Positions 17,230-27,016 of a stretch of DNA of 64,000 nt are shown here, piece after piece. The notes below the pieces were generated by a model. That model saw nothing but the letters and a program-made list of their open reading frames with translations, was not told the origin of the DNA and did no database searches. Position 1 is the first letter of the stretch. The number at the start of each line of letters is the position of its first letter. Location: NCBI GenBank assembly GCA_023435895.1, contig JAEZLH010000007.1, forward strand, positions 108,218 to 172,217, written 5' to 3'. The translations under genes were made by a program, and so were the position numbers. The DNA is from Bacillota bacterium (GTDB lineage: Bacteria > Bacillota > Clostridia > Lachnospirales > Lachnospiraceae).

Positions 17230-18012
17230 TCAATCTAACGATTTTTTTACTTCCCTCCACAAAACATCCTGATCCATAGAGGATAGCTCGCATAGACTAT
17301 GTCCCCTCTTCTCAGCCAGAGCGAAGACATCTACAAATCTATTTATAAACTTATTAGTGGCATTTGTCAAGGAATTTTCTGCATTTAATTGTAAAAAGCG
17401 CGACAAATTAACCACTGAAAACATCACATCTCCAAATTCCTCTTCAATTATACTTTTCCCCCCATTTTCAAGGGTTTCTTTCAATTTATCCAGCTCTTTA
17501 TAGACCGTTTCAAGCGCTTCTTTTGAATCTCCCAATAGCCCTCCGGCCTTAGCTGCTTTTTTCTGTACTTTCTCGGCGCGAATCGTTGCAGGAAATGCTT
17601 TCGGAATATCATCAAATTCCTGTTCGATGCTCCTTGGCTTCTTCTCTTGTTTCTTAATCTCTTCCCAATTTTTGATTACACCTTCGGAGTTATCAACTAC
17701 TGCCTCACCAAATACATGAGGATGTCTTCTGATCATTTTCTCTGCCACTCCCGAGATTACCTGATCAATATCAAATTCTTCTTTTTCCCCTGCTATCACG
17801 CTGTGTAAAGCCACTTGAAGCAGTACATCACCAAGCTCTTCACAAAGATTATCCATGTCCTTATTGTTAATTGCATCGATTGTCTCATAACATTCTTCAA
17901 TCAAACAACTCTTTAAGCTCTCATGTGTCTGCTCCCTGTCCCAGGGACAACCTTCTTTGCTCCTTAATTTTTGAATGATGTCCATAAATTCTTCAAAACT
18001 ATACTTTGACAT
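17230..18012 (-). CDS. mazG: Nucleoside triphosphate pyrophosphohydrolase MazG
   Basis: The 260-residue protein has two MazG repeats. The first (about 10-120) has LRSKEGCPWDREQTHESLKSCLIEECYETIDAI and ELGDVLLQVALH with the EExxE/ExxD metal sites. The second is GGLLGDSKEALETVYKEL with EEFGDVMFSVVNLSRFL. It hydrolyses aberrant NTPs to NMPs. Unlike Bacillus YabN it lacks the N-terminal methylase-like domain, so it is the short form. Confidence 0.94.
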   Translation of the reverse strand: MSKYSFEEFMDIIQKLRSKEGCPWDREQTHESLKSCLIEECYETIDAINNKDMDNLCEELGDVLLQVALHSVIAGEKEEFDIDQVISGVAEKMIRRHPHVFGEAVVDNSEGVIKNWEEIKKQEKKPRSIEQEFDDIPKAFPATIRAEKVQKKAAKAGGLLGDSKEALETVYKELDKLKETLENGGKSIIEEEFGDVMFSVVNLSRFLQLNAENSLTNATNKFINRFVDVFALAEKRGHSLCELSSMDQDVLWREVKKSLD

Positions 18013-18305
18013 AACCCTTCCTTCTTTCGTACCCTATTGCTACAAACCTTTTTATGAAATGGCTTATATTATTATCCTCATTATAGCAGTCATTTCCAAT
18101 AAAACAAGTTGCAATGTCATCGTATCACCCAAATGAACATCACCCCTTCAAAAATAATGGGATGCGTCAGAATAAATCAACCTACAAAAGGGATGGAAGT
18201 ATTATCCTACCTGGCAATACCTTGTGGATAATACATCTCTTTAAAGGATTATTATTCTGCAACATCCCCTTACTATGGATCTATTGCGTCCAAATTAATT
18301 TCAAA

Positions 18306-18854
18306 CTACTGCTCCATTTGTCTTCCAAGGAATGCAGCGGCTGTACCTGCAAGCTTTATCTCCATTTCACCAAATTTGGTTTTACTATCCTTTGTCAATA
18401 ATATAACAGAACCAATCGCATCCCCTTCACTAATAATGGGTGTGATTACCTGATACAAGAATTCAGCATCATCATCGTTCATGATTCGGACAAAATTTTT
18501 ATCCTCTCTTGAAGCTATTACAACTTCCCTCTCATTAATCATTTCCTCAAGATCATGACTAATTCCCTTTGTGATCAAGTCCTTCTTAGTCGGTCCTGCC
18601 ACGGCAATAAACTGATCCTTGTCCGTAATTGCAACAATATGTCCAGTTGTCTGATTTAAGGAATCTACATACTGCTTTGCAAATTGTCCCAATTCTCCGA
18701 TAGGTGAATATTTTTTTAATATAATTTCACCCTCTCTATCGGTAAAGATCTCAAGAGGATCTCCTTCACGAATTCTTAAGGTTCTTCTGATTTCTTTCGG
18801 CACTACAACTCGACCCAGATCATCTATTCGTCGTACTATTCCTGTTGCTTTCAT
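18306..18854 (-). CDS. spoVT: Stage V sporulation protein T
   Basis: The 182-residue protein has an N-terminal AbrB-type swapped-hairpin DNA-binding domain (MKATGIVRRIDDLGRVVVPKEIRRTLRIREGDPLEIF) and a C-terminal GAF-like domain (about 60-180). SpoVT is a forespore regulator that tunes sigma-G genes. The start ATG has GGAGGAAGATAATAC. An imperfect sigma-G-like promoter lies upstream. It opens the conserved block that continues to ftsH. Confidence 0.95.
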   Translation of the reverse strand: MKATGIVRRIDDLGRVVVPKEIRRTLRIREGDPLEIFTDREGEIILKKYSPIGELGQFAKQYVDSLNQTTGHIVAITDKDQFIAVAGPTKKDLITKGISHDLEEMINEREVVIASREDKNFVRIMNDDDAEFLYQVITPIISEGDAIGSVILLTKDSKTKFGEMEIKLAGTAAAFLGRQMEQ

Positions 18855-18883
18855 GTATTATCTTCCTCCATTTAACGTATTTT

Positions 18884-18913
18884 GAGTATGCAGTTAATTG
18901 TTATCAATTTTAC
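18884..18913 (-). promoter_or_regulatory. Possible sigma-G promoter of spoVT
   Basis: On the reverse strand GTAAA (18913-18909), 18 bp, then CATACTC (18890-18884). This is one mismatch from each half of the sigma-G pattern (GnATR, CATnnTA). In Bacillus spoVT is sigma-G dependent, which supports the reading, but the match is weak. Confidence 0.35.
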
Positions 18914-18993
18914 TATTTATAGTGTTTGTAAAATGGGAAAGTTTATACATTTGTTTTTAATATTATTTTACAATTTGATAATTCTTCTCAAAT

Positions 18994-20982
18994 TTATACT
19001 TTAACCTTGTCGATAATTGTAAGAAGATCCGTTGCCAGCGTTGATAATCTTGTACTTGTTTCTGCCAGCGTATGTGCTGAGGTAGTTTGCTCCTCAACGA
19101 AAGCAGATGCTTGTTGGGTGCCGGCGGCATTTTCCTCTGCTATGGCTGCTAAGGACTGTAGCATATCCACTATTTCGTTCTTGGCATGAATCATATCTCT
19201 TTCAGATTCATTCATCTTAATTACTGCTTGTTCTGAAACATTCATAGCACTGGCTATATTCTGGTACTTATCAATGGTTTTCGATACACTCTTTTGTTGA
19301 TTTTCTGAGGTAACCATAATTTTTTTCATGCTTTCAGAGGAGCTATTGATGTTCTCCATCAAATTATTGATAATTCGATCGATGATCCGTGCAGAATCAT
19401 TGGATTGCTCAGCCATCTTTTGAATTTCCTCAGCAACGACAACAAATCCTTTTCCTGCCTCCCCGGCTCTGGCAGCCTCTATGGTAGCATTCAGTGCTAA
19501 CAGTGTTGTCTGCCTTGCAATATCCGATATCATCTGGCTTGCCTTTTTAATTTGTTCCGAGCTGGTTTGGGTATGAGAAATTACTTCGCAGATTTCGTCA
19601 GTAGCGAGTTTATTCTCTTTTGTGGCTTCAGAAAGTCGTTCCACATCCTTTAGTCCGCTTCTTACAAGCTTATTAACTATTTCTGTTGATTCATTGAGAT
19701 TTAAAACATGATCATGGTTGATTTCAATTCGACTTCCTAGGAGCAGTGCATTTTGCTCACCGATTTCGGTATTCTTTGCCTGTTCCATTGCACCGTTTGA
19801 AATATTTTCTACCGTATAAGATAGTTCCTTGGTTAAGTGCGCCGATTGTTGTGAAGTGGCTGATAGTTCTTGCGCTGATGCAGTTACTTGAACCGCCGCA
19901 TCTGAGATTTGAGTAATCATTTCCCTAAGTTTTATAGTCAAGCTCTGAAACGTAGCGGATAAGGTACCAATCTCATCCTTCTGCATCAGATACTTATTGG
20001 AGATATTTTCTCTAAAATTAAGATCCGCAATTTGCTTTGAAAGCTTTGTAATACCAATCAACGGTCCGGTGATTTTTGCATCTAACATATAGACTAAAAC
20101 CGAGCTGCCTAGAAGTACCGCCACCATCACAATAATAATGGTACGAATCATCTTGGGAATTACAGAAAATACTTCATCCTGATCCGCAGAGATTGCAAAC
20201 ACCCAGTCGGTTCCTTTAATAGGAGCATAACCCGCAAAATAACTCTCCTTACCCTCTTTATATCCGATCATCCCCTTATTCTCTTTGATCATAGTTTGTA
20301 TTGCCTTCGCAATCGATATGTAGGAATTATTTTTTTCAGCTTCTTTAATAGGATTGAACAGCTTTATTACCTTTTCCGTATCCGGATAGGCAATATAACG
20401 ACCTTCCCCATTAATCATAAAAGCATAGCCCTTTTCGCCATAGCCTCTATCCTTAATAATTCCTTCCAGGGTATCTGCTTCTTTTCTAGCCAGCAAAGCG
20501 CCGATTGTCTTTCCATCTTTGATCACGGGAACACATAATTCTATTTCAGGCTTTCTAGAAACGCGGCTAAAGATAACATCGGACATAGCTGACTTACCCT
20601 TTAGAGCGTCCTTTACATAACTTCTATCACTAAGCAGAGTAACACTGCCCTGCGAGTAATATGCATAGCTGTTAGGAAGTATGTAAGCTATATCAATGAA
20701 ATCTGTCTTTTTTAACTCTTCTTTTAATTCCTCTAGGTTAACCTCCAGACCCATGTCAATAATTTCTTTCTTTTTTGCAATCATCTCAAGGCTGGTCATT
20801 AAGGTCTCTATCCGGCTCTCCGTTAGCTTTGCCCCATCCTCAGCCATAATACTAAGTGATTTTTCAGCTTCCTGCCGAAGCGATTGATATCCACTATTAA
20901 TAAATACGATGCCCATAATAAGGGTTACCGTCAGAATAAGTGCTGCAAATGCCAGTATTAGTTTTGTCTTGATACTTTTCAT
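18994..20982 (-). CDS. Methyl-accepting chemotaxis protein with Cache-type sensor
   Basis: The 662-residue receptor has a first transmembrane helix (about 7-28) and an extracytoplasmic Cache-like ligand domain (about 35-270, including YGEKGYAFMINGEGRYIAYPDTEK). A second helix (about 280-300) and a HAMP domain follow. The cytoplasmic signalling rod has the conserved hairpin IARQTTLLALNATIEAARAGEAGKGFVVVAEEI. No C-terminal CheR-docking pentapeptide is present. No che or flagellar gene is adjacent, so it is a stand-alone receptor. It sits just upstream of spoVT, outside the conserved sporulation block. Confidence 0.93.
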   Translation of the reverse strand: MKSIKTKLILAFAALILTVTLIMGIVFINSGYQSLRQEAEKSLSIMAEDGAKLTESRIETLMTSLEMIAKKKEIIDMGLEVNLEELKEELKKTDFIDIAYILPNSYAYYSQGSVTLLSDRSYVKDALKGKSAMSDVIFSRVSRKPEIELCVPVIKDGKTIGALLARKEADTLEGIIKDRGYGEKGYAFMINGEGRYIAYPDTEKVIKLFNPIKEAEKNNSYISIAKAIQTMIKENKGMIGYKEGKESYFAGYAPIKGTDWVFAISADQDEVFSVIPKMIRTIIIVMVAVLLGSSVLVYMLDAKITGPLIGITKLSKQIADLNFRENISNKYLMQKDEIGTLSATFQSLTIKLREMITQISDAAVQVTASAQELSATSQQSAHLTKELSYTVENISNGAMEQAKNTEIGEQNALLLGSRIEINHDHVLNLNESTEIVNKLVRSGLKDVERLSEATKENKLATDEICEVISHTQTSSEQIKKASQMISDIARQTTLLALNATIEAARAGEAGKGFVVVAEEIQKMAEQSNDSARIIDRIINNLMENINSSSESMKKIMVTSENQQKSVSKTIDKYQNIASAMNVSEQAVIKMNESERDMIHAKNEIVDMLQSLAAIAEENAAGTQQASAFVEEQTTSAHTLAETSTRLSTLATDLLTIIDKVKV

Positions 20983-21102
20983 GAATAAAGTCCACCCCTT
21001 CTAATTGTTACTTTCAGTTTATACAATATTCCAACAAGTTTCCCTCTTGTTTAGTTGAAAATATTGTGAAATCAACGTGAAGTTTGTCAAATTGGGGTAT
21101 AT

Positions 21103-21132
21103 AAAAACCCGCATATGAATTAAACTGCGGGT
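21103..21132 (-). terminator. Terminator downstream of dtd
   Basis: The stem ACCCGCA (21107-21113)/TGCGGGT (21126-21132) is followed on the reverse strand by a T-run. Confidence 0.75.
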
Positions 21133-21186
21133 CTTGCATTATTACATATTAATTAGGGCCGGCAAAGCTTGGGTAATAACGTTCGT

Positions 21187-21633
21187 TTACAAAATAGATT
21201 CATCTAGAATAATGGTAAAAGGACCATCATTTACAAGTGATACCTTCATATCAGCTCCAAATCTTCCAGCCTGTACTGTTCCAATTCTTTCTTTTATACA
21301 GTTCAGGAAGTATTCATACAGTTCATTGGCAAGTGCGGCACCGCCAGCATGAATAAAGTCCGGTCGGTTTCCCCGTTTGCAATCCGCATACAGTGTGAAC
21401 TGGGATACTACTAGAACTTCCCCTCCCACATCCTGAAGAGATAGATTTGTCTTGCCATTTTCGTCCGCAAAAATCCTCATTTTTATTATCTTATCAATAT
21501 AACGATCCGCAATTTGCTTATTATCCTCTTTGCCAACTCCTAGCAAGATCAGATATCCCTTTCCAATTGAGCCTGTTACATCGCCATCCACCGTTACCTT
21601 TGCTTCTAATACTCGTTGTATAATGACTTTCAT
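21187..21633 (-). CDS. dtd: D-aminoacyl-tRNA deacylase
   Basis: The 148-residue enzyme removes D-amino acids (and glycine misloaded on tRNA-Ala) from tRNA. The conserved VSQFTLYADCKRGNRPDF contains the catalytic SQFT region. The cross-subunit Gly-cis-Pro motif is not in its usual textbook form here: the C-terminal segment reads AGRFGADMKVSLVNDGPFTIILDE, with the NDGPFT motif normal. Length is typical. Confidence 0.95.
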   Translation of the reverse strand: MKVIIQRVLEAKVTVDGDVTGSIGKGYLILLGVGKEDNKQIADRYIDKIIKMRIFADENGKTNLSLQDVGGEVLVVSQFTLYADCKRGNRPDFIHAGGAALANELYEYFLNCIKERIGTVQAGRFGADMKVSLVNDGPFTIILDESIL

Positions 21634-21713
21634 GTTTTCTCCGTTCCTATTGATTTATTTTTTCTTTCGTTAAACTCTGAATAATTCGTAAGTAAAGCTT
21701 CCTTCAAACACGT

Positions 21714-22208
21714 TCAGCAAGAATAACTATCCAAAATACATGACCATATTTCTATCAGCTGCTTTGTCTGACTAGCCGCATTTGCCGGGCTAGTGGAGGG
21801 AAGTTTGATGCATTCCCTTTGAATGACGGGTAATATATATTTTTGATAATAGGTATGAGCTGCATTTCCATTGGTATAAATTCTTTTGATATCAGCTTTA
21901 TCAAGTATGATAGATAAATCATTGGGGACTACATTCTTGATGGAACTATCCGAGGACCCACTAATTTCGCAGCTCTGAATTACGTCCCAAACCGCAACTT
22001 TATTCCGGATTAAAAATTCTTTTTTGTCACTGATTGTTTGTGGTGTGTCCTCACCAAAAACAGTACTGATTACATTCCAAAAACGGTTCCTTGGATGATG
22101 GTAAAAGAACTCTCCCTCCCTGGACTTTACCGATGGAAAGGAGCCAAGAATCAATATTCTTGACTCCCCATTATAAATAGGTGGTATCGGGTGTATTATT
22201 CTCTCCAT
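21714..22208 (-). CDS. DNA-deoxyinosine glycosylase (UDG family 6)
   Basis: The 164-residue protein has the uracil-DNA-glycosylase fold with RILILGSFPSVKSREGEFFYHHPRNRFWNVI and C-terminal LPSTSPANAA, as in the hypoxanthine-DNA glycosylase group. It probably removes deaminated adenine from DNA. It starts one base after the deoB stop codon, with no strong ribosome site of its own, so translation is probably coupled to deoB. Confidence 0.85.
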   Translation of the reverse strand: MERIIHPIPPIYNGESRILILGSFPSVKSREGEFFYHHPRNRFWNVISTVFGEDTPQTISDKKEFLIRNKVAVWDVIQSCEISGSSDSSIKNVVPNDLSIILDKADIKRIYTNGNAAHTYYQKYILPVIQRECIKLPSTSPANAASQTKQLIEIWSCILDSYSC

Positions 22209-22209
22209 A

Positions 22210-23385
22210 TTATTTCATCATTTCCTTTAAAAATGAAGTTCCGGATATTTTCTGCTCTATACCAAAATACTCTAATACGGTAGCTGCAATATCCGCAAAG
22301 GATCCTCTGGTACCGAGACTAAAACCTTGTTTTACATGCTTACCATAAGCAACGAAGGGAATATATTCTCTAGAGTGGTCTGTTGATGGAGTGATGGGAT
22401 CACATCCATGATCTGCTGTTATCATAAGAATATCTTCCTCATCCATCCCTTCCAATATTCTTGGAAGCTGCTGATCAAAATACGTCAGCGCCTTTGCGTA
22501 ACCATCCACATCATTACGATGTCCGTAAAGCATATCAAAATCAACAAGATTAGCAAAACACAATCCTTGAAATCTTTTCTTGGTATGTTCTACAATACGT
22601 TCGATTCCATCAGCATTATCCTTGGTACGTACCGTAGCTGTGACTCCTTTTCCAGCAAAAATATCATAGATCTTTCCGATTCCAAGTACCTCATACTCCT
22701 TATCCTTTAACTGATCAAGAAACGTAAGGGGCGGTTCCAAGGAATAATCATGACGATTTGAAGTTCTTTTAAAGTCCGGAACACTGCCAATGAAGGGTCT
22801 TGCAATCACACGCCCTACACCATGCTCTCCGGAGAGTAGTTCTCTGGCAATTTCACAGTAATGATATAATTCCTTAACCGGCACGATCTCTTCATGTGCT
22901 GCAATCTGAAATACACTATCCGCAGATGTATACACAATCAATGCTCCGGTATTTACATGTTCTTCTCCGTAATCCCGAATTACATCCGTTCCCGAATATG
23001 GAAGATTACATATGGTTTTCCTTCCGGTTCGTTCTTCAAACTCCTTAATAATCTCCCTAGGAAAACCACTTGGATAAGTGGGAAAGGCTTGTTCTGACAC
23101 TACACCGGCAATCTCCCAATGTCCTGTTGTGGTGTCCTTGCCCTTTGATAACTCAGCCAATCTGCCCACTGTTCCTACAAAATTCGGCTCGTTGTTCATC
23201 TTTATTATTTTATCCTTAACACCTTCAATTTCAAACAGCCCTAGTTTTTTCATGTTGGGCATATTAAAATATTTGCTTGTTGATGCAGCAAATAAGGTAT
23301 GACTTCCTACATCACCATATTGATTTGCATCCGGTAATTCTCCTACGCCTACACTATCTAAAACGATAATAAACACTCTTTTCAT
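22210..23385 (-). CDS. deoB: Phosphopentomutase
   Basis: The enzyme interconverts ribose or deoxyribose 1- and 5-phosphates in nucleoside salvage. Alkaline-phosphatase-fold metal motifs are visible: IIVLDSVGVGELPDA at the N-terminus, the phospho-Thr region GKDTTTGHWEIAG, and ITADHGCDPITPSTDHSREYIPF with the second metal site. The true start is ATG at 23385 (MKRVFIIVLDSVG), preceded by GGAGGTAATC; upstream in-frame codons are leader. This gives 391 residues, the normal length. Confidence 0.96.
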   Translation of the reverse strand: MKRVFIIVLDSVGVGELPDANQYGDVGSHTLFAASTSKYFNMPNMKKLGLFEIEGVKDKIIKMNNEPNFVGTVGRLAELSKGKDTTTGHWEIAGVVSEQAFPTYPSGFPREIIKEFEERTGRKTICNLPYSGTDVIRDYGEEHVNTGALIVYTSADSVFQIAAHEEIVPVKELYHYCEIARELLSGEHGVGRVIARPFIGSVPDFKRTSNRHDYSLEPPLTFLDQLKDKEYEVLGIGKIYDIFAGKGVTATVRTKDNADGIERIVEHTKKRFQGLCFANLVDFDMLYGHRNDVDGYAKALTYFDQQLPRILEGMDEEDILMITADHGCDPITPSTDHSREYIPFVAYGKHVKQGFSLGTRGSFADIAATVLEYFGIEQKISGTSFLKEMMK

Positions 23386-23462
23386 GATTACCTCCATTCT
23401 TGCACAAGAATTCTGTGCCTCCAAATTTGAGCTAAAGATTAGTTAAAACACATAAATTGTTG

Positions 23463-23491
23463 GTGAACAAAAATTTTTTTCAAATGTTCAC
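23463..23491. repeat. Palindrome upstream of deoB
   Basis: GTGAACA (23463-23469) and TGTTCAC (23485-23491) are exact reverse complements around 15 AT-rich bases. It lies about 80 bp upstream of the deoB start in a 540-bp gap, so it may be an operator or leader hairpin. Apart from this and the PAP2 promoter I see nothing definite in 23386-23921. Confidence 0.35.
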
Positions 23492-23846
23492 TCTCCAATC
23501 ATTCCATCCTTTGGTATCACTATATTATTATTATAAATATAATTCCTTGTTATGTCCATGTTATGCAATTCTTTTTTGACCACAATCTTGATTCCTAATA
23601 AATATTTTATTATTTCTTCCTAATTATGATTAATTTTTATCAGGTTAGTTAAAATTAAATTATTATTCCTATACACTTACCTCCAAGAACTGGATTAAAT
23701 ATTACTATCACAGTAAAGATCTTGGCATACTGGTTTTGATGATTCTGAGAAGGCGTATTAGTGAACAATAGCGATAAACAAACGAAACCTTAACTTTGGG
23801 GCATTATATGATAGTTTTCATCATAGGATAAAGTAAATTTTAGTAT

Positions 23847-23875
23847 GTTGTTATCCTTTTGTATCTGTGCTATAA
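23847..23875 (+). promoter_or_regulatory. Sigma-A promoter of the PAP2 phosphatase gene
   Basis: TTGTTA (23847-23852), 17 bp, TATAAT (23870-23875). A short leader of about 40 bases leads to the ATG. Confidence 0.7.
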
Positions 23876-23921
23876 TTTACGAAGTTGAGTAAAGTCGGAA
23901 AAGCGGAAGGGCGTGATAAGA

Positions 23922-24605
23922 ATGAAGAAAACAACTACTTTAAAATCCTTATTTACAAAATACAAGCATGGACTGATTTTATCCTATTTTTTCATATACA
24001 TCACTTGGTTTGGATATTTAGAACGCACTGTAACTACTCATTTTCACGTAATCCACTCGAGACTGGATGATTTTATACCGTTTAGTGAGTTCTTTATCAT
24101 CCCCTATTTTCTCTGGTTTATTTATATATTTATTACGGTAGCATACTTTTTACTCACTTCAAAGAAAGATTTTTATAAATGCTGTGCCTATTTATTTAGC
24201 GGTATGACGATTTGCCTCTTTATTTATTCCGTTTTTCCTAACGGGCATCACCTAAGAGTCAATCTGAATGAGCTTGGCAGAAGTAATATTTTTATCGATA
24301 TGTTATCCAAAATCTATCATGTAGATACTGCAACCAATGTCTTTCCCAGCATACATGTATTTAATTCCATCGGTGCTTTTATCGCAATCCACCGTTGTGA
24401 GAGCCTGAAAAAGATAAAATGGTTACAATGGAGCACGTTATTATTAACTATCTCCATCTGTATGTCCACAGTATTTTTAAAACAACATTCCATCCTTGAT
24501 GTTTTCGGCGCACTCTTATTAAATACCATTTTATATTTCATCGTTTATGTTCCGTTCTGGGCAAAGCTTCCCAAGCGTGCGGAGCAGAAATTATCAAATG
24601 TATAA
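23922..24605 (+). CDS. PAP2-family membrane phosphatase
   Basis: The protein has five or six hydrophobic helices. The phosphatase motifs are ATNVFPSIHVFNSIGAFIAI (the PSxH element) and CMSTVFLKQHSILDVFGALL (the third motif, with H and D). This is the lipid-phosphatase/PAP2 superfamily, acting on a membrane phospholipid or polyprenyl phosphate. GTG at 23913 lies too close to GGAAGGG, so ATG at 23922 is preferred (227 residues). It is followed by a strong terminator. Confidence 0.85.
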   Translation: MKKTTTLKSLFTKYKHGLILSYFFIYITWFGYLERTVTTHFHVIHSRLDDFIPFSEFFIIPYFLWFIYIFITVAYFLLTSKKDFYKCCAYLFSGMTICLFIYSVFPNGHHLRVNLNELGRSNIFIDMLSKIYHVDTATNVFPSIHVFNSIGAFIAIHRCESLKKIKWLQWSTLLLTISICMSTVFLKQHSILDVFGALLLNTILYFIVYVPFWAKLPKRAEQKLSNV

Positions 24606-24639
24606 TCAATTCGCTATATGCTTTTAAGAACATAGTAAG

Positions 24640-24686
24640 AAGCCGGTGTATCACTCCCTATACGGGAAATACACCGGCTTTTTTTA
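24640..24686 (+). terminator. Intrinsic terminator of the PAP2 gene
   Basis: AAGCCGGTGTAT (24640-24651) pairs with ATACACCGGCTT (24669-24680), followed by a T-run. Confidence 0.9.
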
Positions 24687-24777
24687 TTTCTTATCACATA
24701 TAAATACTTCAAGATTAGCTGATAGAAAATCATATGCTATGATTGTTCCATCTATGGGTTATCATCAGGTGATTTAT

Positions 24778-25794
24778 TTAATTGAATCCATAAATCTTAC
24801 GAGTAATATTATATCCCATCTCAATAATTTTTCTGCCGAACTTGCCAGGAAGATTCATTGACCTGCCAAGAATCTGGGATCTGATTTTTTTGTATAGGCG
24901 CTTATCATAGTTCTTCAGATATTCCCAAAGGTCTTCCTTTTTCGCAAGACTTTCATCACTACCTTCTTTGATCAGAAATACTGTACTAACCGTCATCATC
25001 ATTGATAAATATTTTATCATATAATTCTGGAGCTTCCTGCTCTTAATCTGCATTAAGTCATGGGACTCTATCATAATTTTTGTTATCTTTAGCTGCTGAT
25101 CGATACGACGAATCATCACCTGCTCATTAACAGATTGATCGGACCTGCCGATAAAGTAACGATATAGATTCACATCCATATAAAATAGCGTCTTTACGAA
25201 AGGCAGTGGCTGGTACACGAAGATGTTATCCACATAAAAGGTGTGTTTGGGTAATCGAATTCCACAATCCTTAAGTAGTTTTGTACGGTATATAGTGGAA
25301 TGCATTAATATATTCTGACTCTGCTTGAAATGCATGATATCATCCCAAGTAAATACCTGCTCCTTCGGCAATGCCCAGTTATAATTTATTACCTTCTTCT
25401 TTTTTGCGTCTACCTTTTCATAAACATAATTAGCCAAGAATAAATCGGGGCTTTTACCATCCTCAATCAAACTCTTCAGAACTTCCATAACTTGCTTTAA
25501 TGCTCTTTCACTTACCCAATCATCACTGTCCACTACTTTAAAGTATACACCTGATGCATTGGCCAGACCAGTATTAACCGCCTCACCGTGACCGCCGTTT
25601 TCCTGATTAATTACTTTGATAATACTTGGGTAACTTGATTGATATTCCTCTGCAATCTTTTGGGTATCATCACTGGAACCATCATTCACAATGATAATTT
25701 CCATCTCTTCCCCGCCGGAAAGCAGCGTTTCTATGGCACGACTCATATAAGCCGCAGAATTATAACAAGGTATCGCTGCTGTTAGTAATTTCAT
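24778..25794 (-). CDS. Family 2 glycosyltransferase
   Basis: The 338-residue GT-A enzyme opens MKLLTAAIPCYNSAAYMSRAIETLL. It has IIIVNDGSSDDTQKIAEEY and the metal-binding DSDDWV, the classic GT2 pattern. No transmembrane segment is evident, so it acts on the cytosolic face. The C-terminal third is basic. The ATG has GGAGGTTAGGTTATT. The acceptor is unknown and no polysaccharide cluster is adjacent. Confidence 0.9.
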   Translation of the reverse strand: MKLLTAAIPCYNSAAYMSRAIETLLSGGEEMEIIIVNDGSSDDTQKIAEEYQSSYPSIIKVINQENGGHGEAVNTGLANASGVYFKVVDSDDWVSERALKQVMEVLKSLIEDGKSPDLFLANYVYEKVDAKKKKVINYNWALPKEQVFTWDDIMHFKQSQNILMHSTIYRTKLLKDCGIRLPKHTFYVDNIFVYQPLPFVKTLFYMDVNLYRYFIGRSDQSVNEQVMIRRIDQQLKITKIMIESHDLMQIKSRKLQNYMIKYLSMMMTVSTVFLIKEGSDESLAKKEDLWEYLKNYDKRLYKKIRSQILGRSMNLPGKFGRKIIEMGYNITRKIYGFN

Positions 25795-25853
25795 AATAAC
25801 CTAACCTCCATGCCGCCATCAGACAGCTCAAATAGTTTCATTCTGAATAAATA

Positions 25854-26969
25854 TTATATTAAATTCTCTGGATTTAAACACTCTAATTCTTCTACAATAA
25901 AACGTCCATCTTTGCGGATTAATACATCATCAAAGTAGATTTCACCACCGCCGTATTCCGGTGTCTGAATACATACCAAATCCCAATGAATTGCTGAGGA
26001 ATTACCGTTCGGAGCCTCTGTGTAACAGTTGCCTGGTGTGAAATGGAAGGAACCCATGATTTTCTCATCAAATAATGTATCTTTCATTGGCTTAAGGATA
26101 TAAGGATTTACACCGATGGCAAACTCTCCAATGAATCTTGCACCTTCATCTGTATTCAGTACGTGGTTAATGCGCTCACTATCATTTGCTGTTGCTTCAA
26201 CGATTTTACCATTTTCAAAACGGAAGGTGATATTCTCATAGGTAAAGCCCTGATATACTGCAGGTGCATTGTATGCTAATGTGCCGTTGATGGAATCACG
26301 TACGGGAGCGGTATACACTTCACCGTCAGGAATATTGCGATCTCCAGCGCAAGGCACTGCAGGAATATTCTTGATAGAGAAGTTCAAATCCGTACCAGGT
26401 CCCACAATACGAACCTTATCCGTACGATTCATATAATCAATCAGGCTCTTCATTGCTTCGCCCATCTTGGAATAATCTAAATTACATACTTTAAAGTAGA
26501 AATCTTCAAAAGCCTCCTGGCTGGTATTGGAAAGCTGAGCCATAGATGCATTCGGATAACGAAGAACCACCCATCTTGTTTTCTTCACTCTGATATCATG
26601 ATGAACTGGCGTTTGATAATATGTTTCATAAAGACGCATCTTCTCTGCAGGAACATCAGAAAGCTCTGATACATTATCCGAACCACGAACTCCCACATAG
26701 CAATCCATCTGATCCATCTCGGCAGCATCAATCTTTGCCATTAATGCTAATTGCTCTTCCGTGCAATTTAATAACATTTCTCTTTGCAACTTTACATCCG
26801 TATAATGTACGAACGGCAGACCGCCAACCGCATAAATTTCTTTCACTAGCTGTCTTGCCAAATCCTGAGTGGTGAGCCCAATATAATGAACATAAACCTT
26901 GTCACCTTTTTTCACTTCCATTGAGTAATTAACCAAATTATGCGCCAATACTTTAATTCTTTCGTCCAT
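25854..26969 (-). CDS. M29-family aminopeptidase
   Basis: The 371-residue metallopeptidase matches the AmpS/AmpT (thermophilic aminopeptidase) family. An N-terminal VNYSMEVKKGDKVYVHYIG precedes YPNASMAQLSNTS. The C-terminal metal-site half has NIPDGEVYTAPVRDSINGTLAYN, FHFTPGNCYTEAPNGNSSAIHWDLV and IYFDDVLIRKDGRF. It trims peptides in the cytosol. The ATG has GGAGGTAAAC. Length is close to the family norm of about 370-410. Confidence 0.92.
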   Translation of the reverse strand: MDERIKVLAHNLVNYSMEVKKGDKVYVHYIGLTTQDLARQLVKEIYAVGGLPFVHYTDVKLQREMLLNCTEEQLALMAKIDAAEMDQMDCYVGVRGSDNVSELSDVPAEKMRLYETYYQTPVHHDIRVKKTRWVVLRYPNASMAQLSNTSQEAFEDFYFKVCNLDYSKMGEAMKSLIDYMNRTDKVRIVGPGTDLNFSIKNIPAVPCAGDRNIPDGEVYTAPVRDSINGTLAYNAPAVYQGFTYENITFRFENGKIVEATANDSERINHVLNTDEGARFIGEFAIGVNPYILKPMKDTLFDEKIMGSFHFTPGNCYTEAPNGNSSAIHWDLVCIQTPEYGGGEIYFDDVLIRKDGRFIVEELECLNPENLI

Positions 26970-27016
26970 GTTTACCTCCGTTACGCCGATCTGCCCCGGC
27001 TTTTTCTCTATTTCTA

